A stretch of 40,796 nt of DNA from Prevotella ihumii (GTDB lineage Bacteria > Bacteroidota > Bacteroidia > Bacteroidales > Bacteroidaceae), in contig NZ_LT706987.1 of the NCBI RefSeq assembly GCF_900155655.1, positions 1,563,139 to 1,603,934 on the forward strand, written 5' to 3'. Positions 40,692 through 40,796 of the stretch are shown here, in pieces. The stretch's first letter is position 1, and each line of letters begins with the position of its first letter. A program made the position numbers and the translations under genes. The notes under the pieces were generated by a model. That model did no database searches and was not told where the DNA came from. It saw only the letters and a list, made by a program, of their open reading frames with translations.

Positions 40692-40796
40692 ATGGATATG
40701 CCTTATAGTACAATGACATCTGACTACCATTCTCTCACTCGGGAAGCTGTTGTTAAACTTCTTGAGCAAAGGGATGCTGAGCTTAAGATTAAGGAT
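40692..40796 (+). CDS. tnpC: IS66 transposase TnpC, N-terminal fragment
   Basis: 35 codons run from the ATG at 40692 to the window edge without a stop. The peptide (DYHSLTREAVVKLLEQRDAE in part) has the helical, leucine-zipper-like start of IS66 transposases and lies 63 bases after tnpB. The DDE domain is outside the window. Confidence 0.75.
   Translation, partial: MDMPYSTMTSDYHSLTREAVVKLLEQRDAELKIKD

Larger units (their letters stand above)
40218..40796 (+). mobile_element. IS66-family element, right copy, truncated by window edge
   Basis: It starts GTAAGCATCC at 40218 and matches the reverse complement of 1-163. It carries a promoter, tnpB and the start of the third-frame transposase. tnpB is the first gene after the terminal repeat, with no room for an upstream tnpA, which many IS66 elements have. 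Confidence 0.88.

Overview
The window is AT-rich DNA from a Bacteroidetes bacterium, most probably Prevotella or a close relative. This rests on: Bacteroidetes promoters (a TTTG box, 19-20 bases, then TAnnTTTG) with almost no Shine-Dalgarno sequences; families largely confined to this phylum (DUF3822, DUF5606, the TamA-like lipoprotein, long NusB, an OprP-type porin, YidE-type transporter, ECF sigma/membrane/DUF4252 trio); and a nusB-yajC-ybbR-coaE-DUF5606 gene order typical of the phylum. Most of it is chromosomal housekeeping DNA with transposons and intergenic repeats between genes. I saw no rRNA, tRNA or CRISPR array.

Layout. 1-163: the end of an IS66-family element; a second copy, inverted and about 97.5% identical over the shared 163 bases, begins at 40218 and runs off the right edge, so the window looks like a contig bounded by IS copies. 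220-2484 (minus): ECF sigma factor, single-pass membrane partner and secreted DUF4252-like protein. 2689-8688 (plus): membrane-anchored MORN/GH25 muramidase, peptidase T, and a Kef-type antiporter. 8761-11196 (minus): SprT-like metalloprotein and a RecD-like helicase. 11383-12740 (plus): DUF3822 protein and rsmD. 12838-14159: an IS4-type element. 14607-17479: YccF protein and, convergent to it, a TamA-like lipoprotein. 17563-23444 (plus): RNA methyltransferase, membrane protein, a degenerate HisC-like aminotransferase, an HD protein and LptD. 23965-26620: a secreted protein, a MITE-like element and a frameshifted porin. 26727-30772 (minus): zinc-ribbon membrane protein, YidE-like transporter, dnaA. 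31560-36273 (minus): MlaD-type protein with amidase, then purN, S4 protein, pth and rplY. 36538-40045 (plus): nusB, yajC, ybbR-like, coaE, DUF5606.

How the genes work together. Envelope biogenesis is the main theme: LptD, the TamA-like protein, MlaD, two peptidoglycan hydrolases, porin and YajC. RNA and translation genes (rsmD, SpoU-type methylase, pth, rplY, S4 protein, nusB) and replication/repair genes (dnaA, helicase, SprT) make up most of the rest.

Most notable: (1) a four-copy intergenic repeat, about 140 bp, built of three AAACATATATGTTT palindromes plus one AAAGTTGAACTTT palindrome and a conserved tail; (2) a HisC-like protein in which the PLP lysine is histidine and the phosphate-binding arginine is asparagine; (3) a 258-bp MITE-like element with perfect 18-bp inverted ends and a TTAT duplication; (4) twelve 9-bp tandem repeats in the transcribed leader of pepT; (5) long intergenic hairpins that share sequence blocks. 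Functions are inferred from motifs read by eye; no database search was run.
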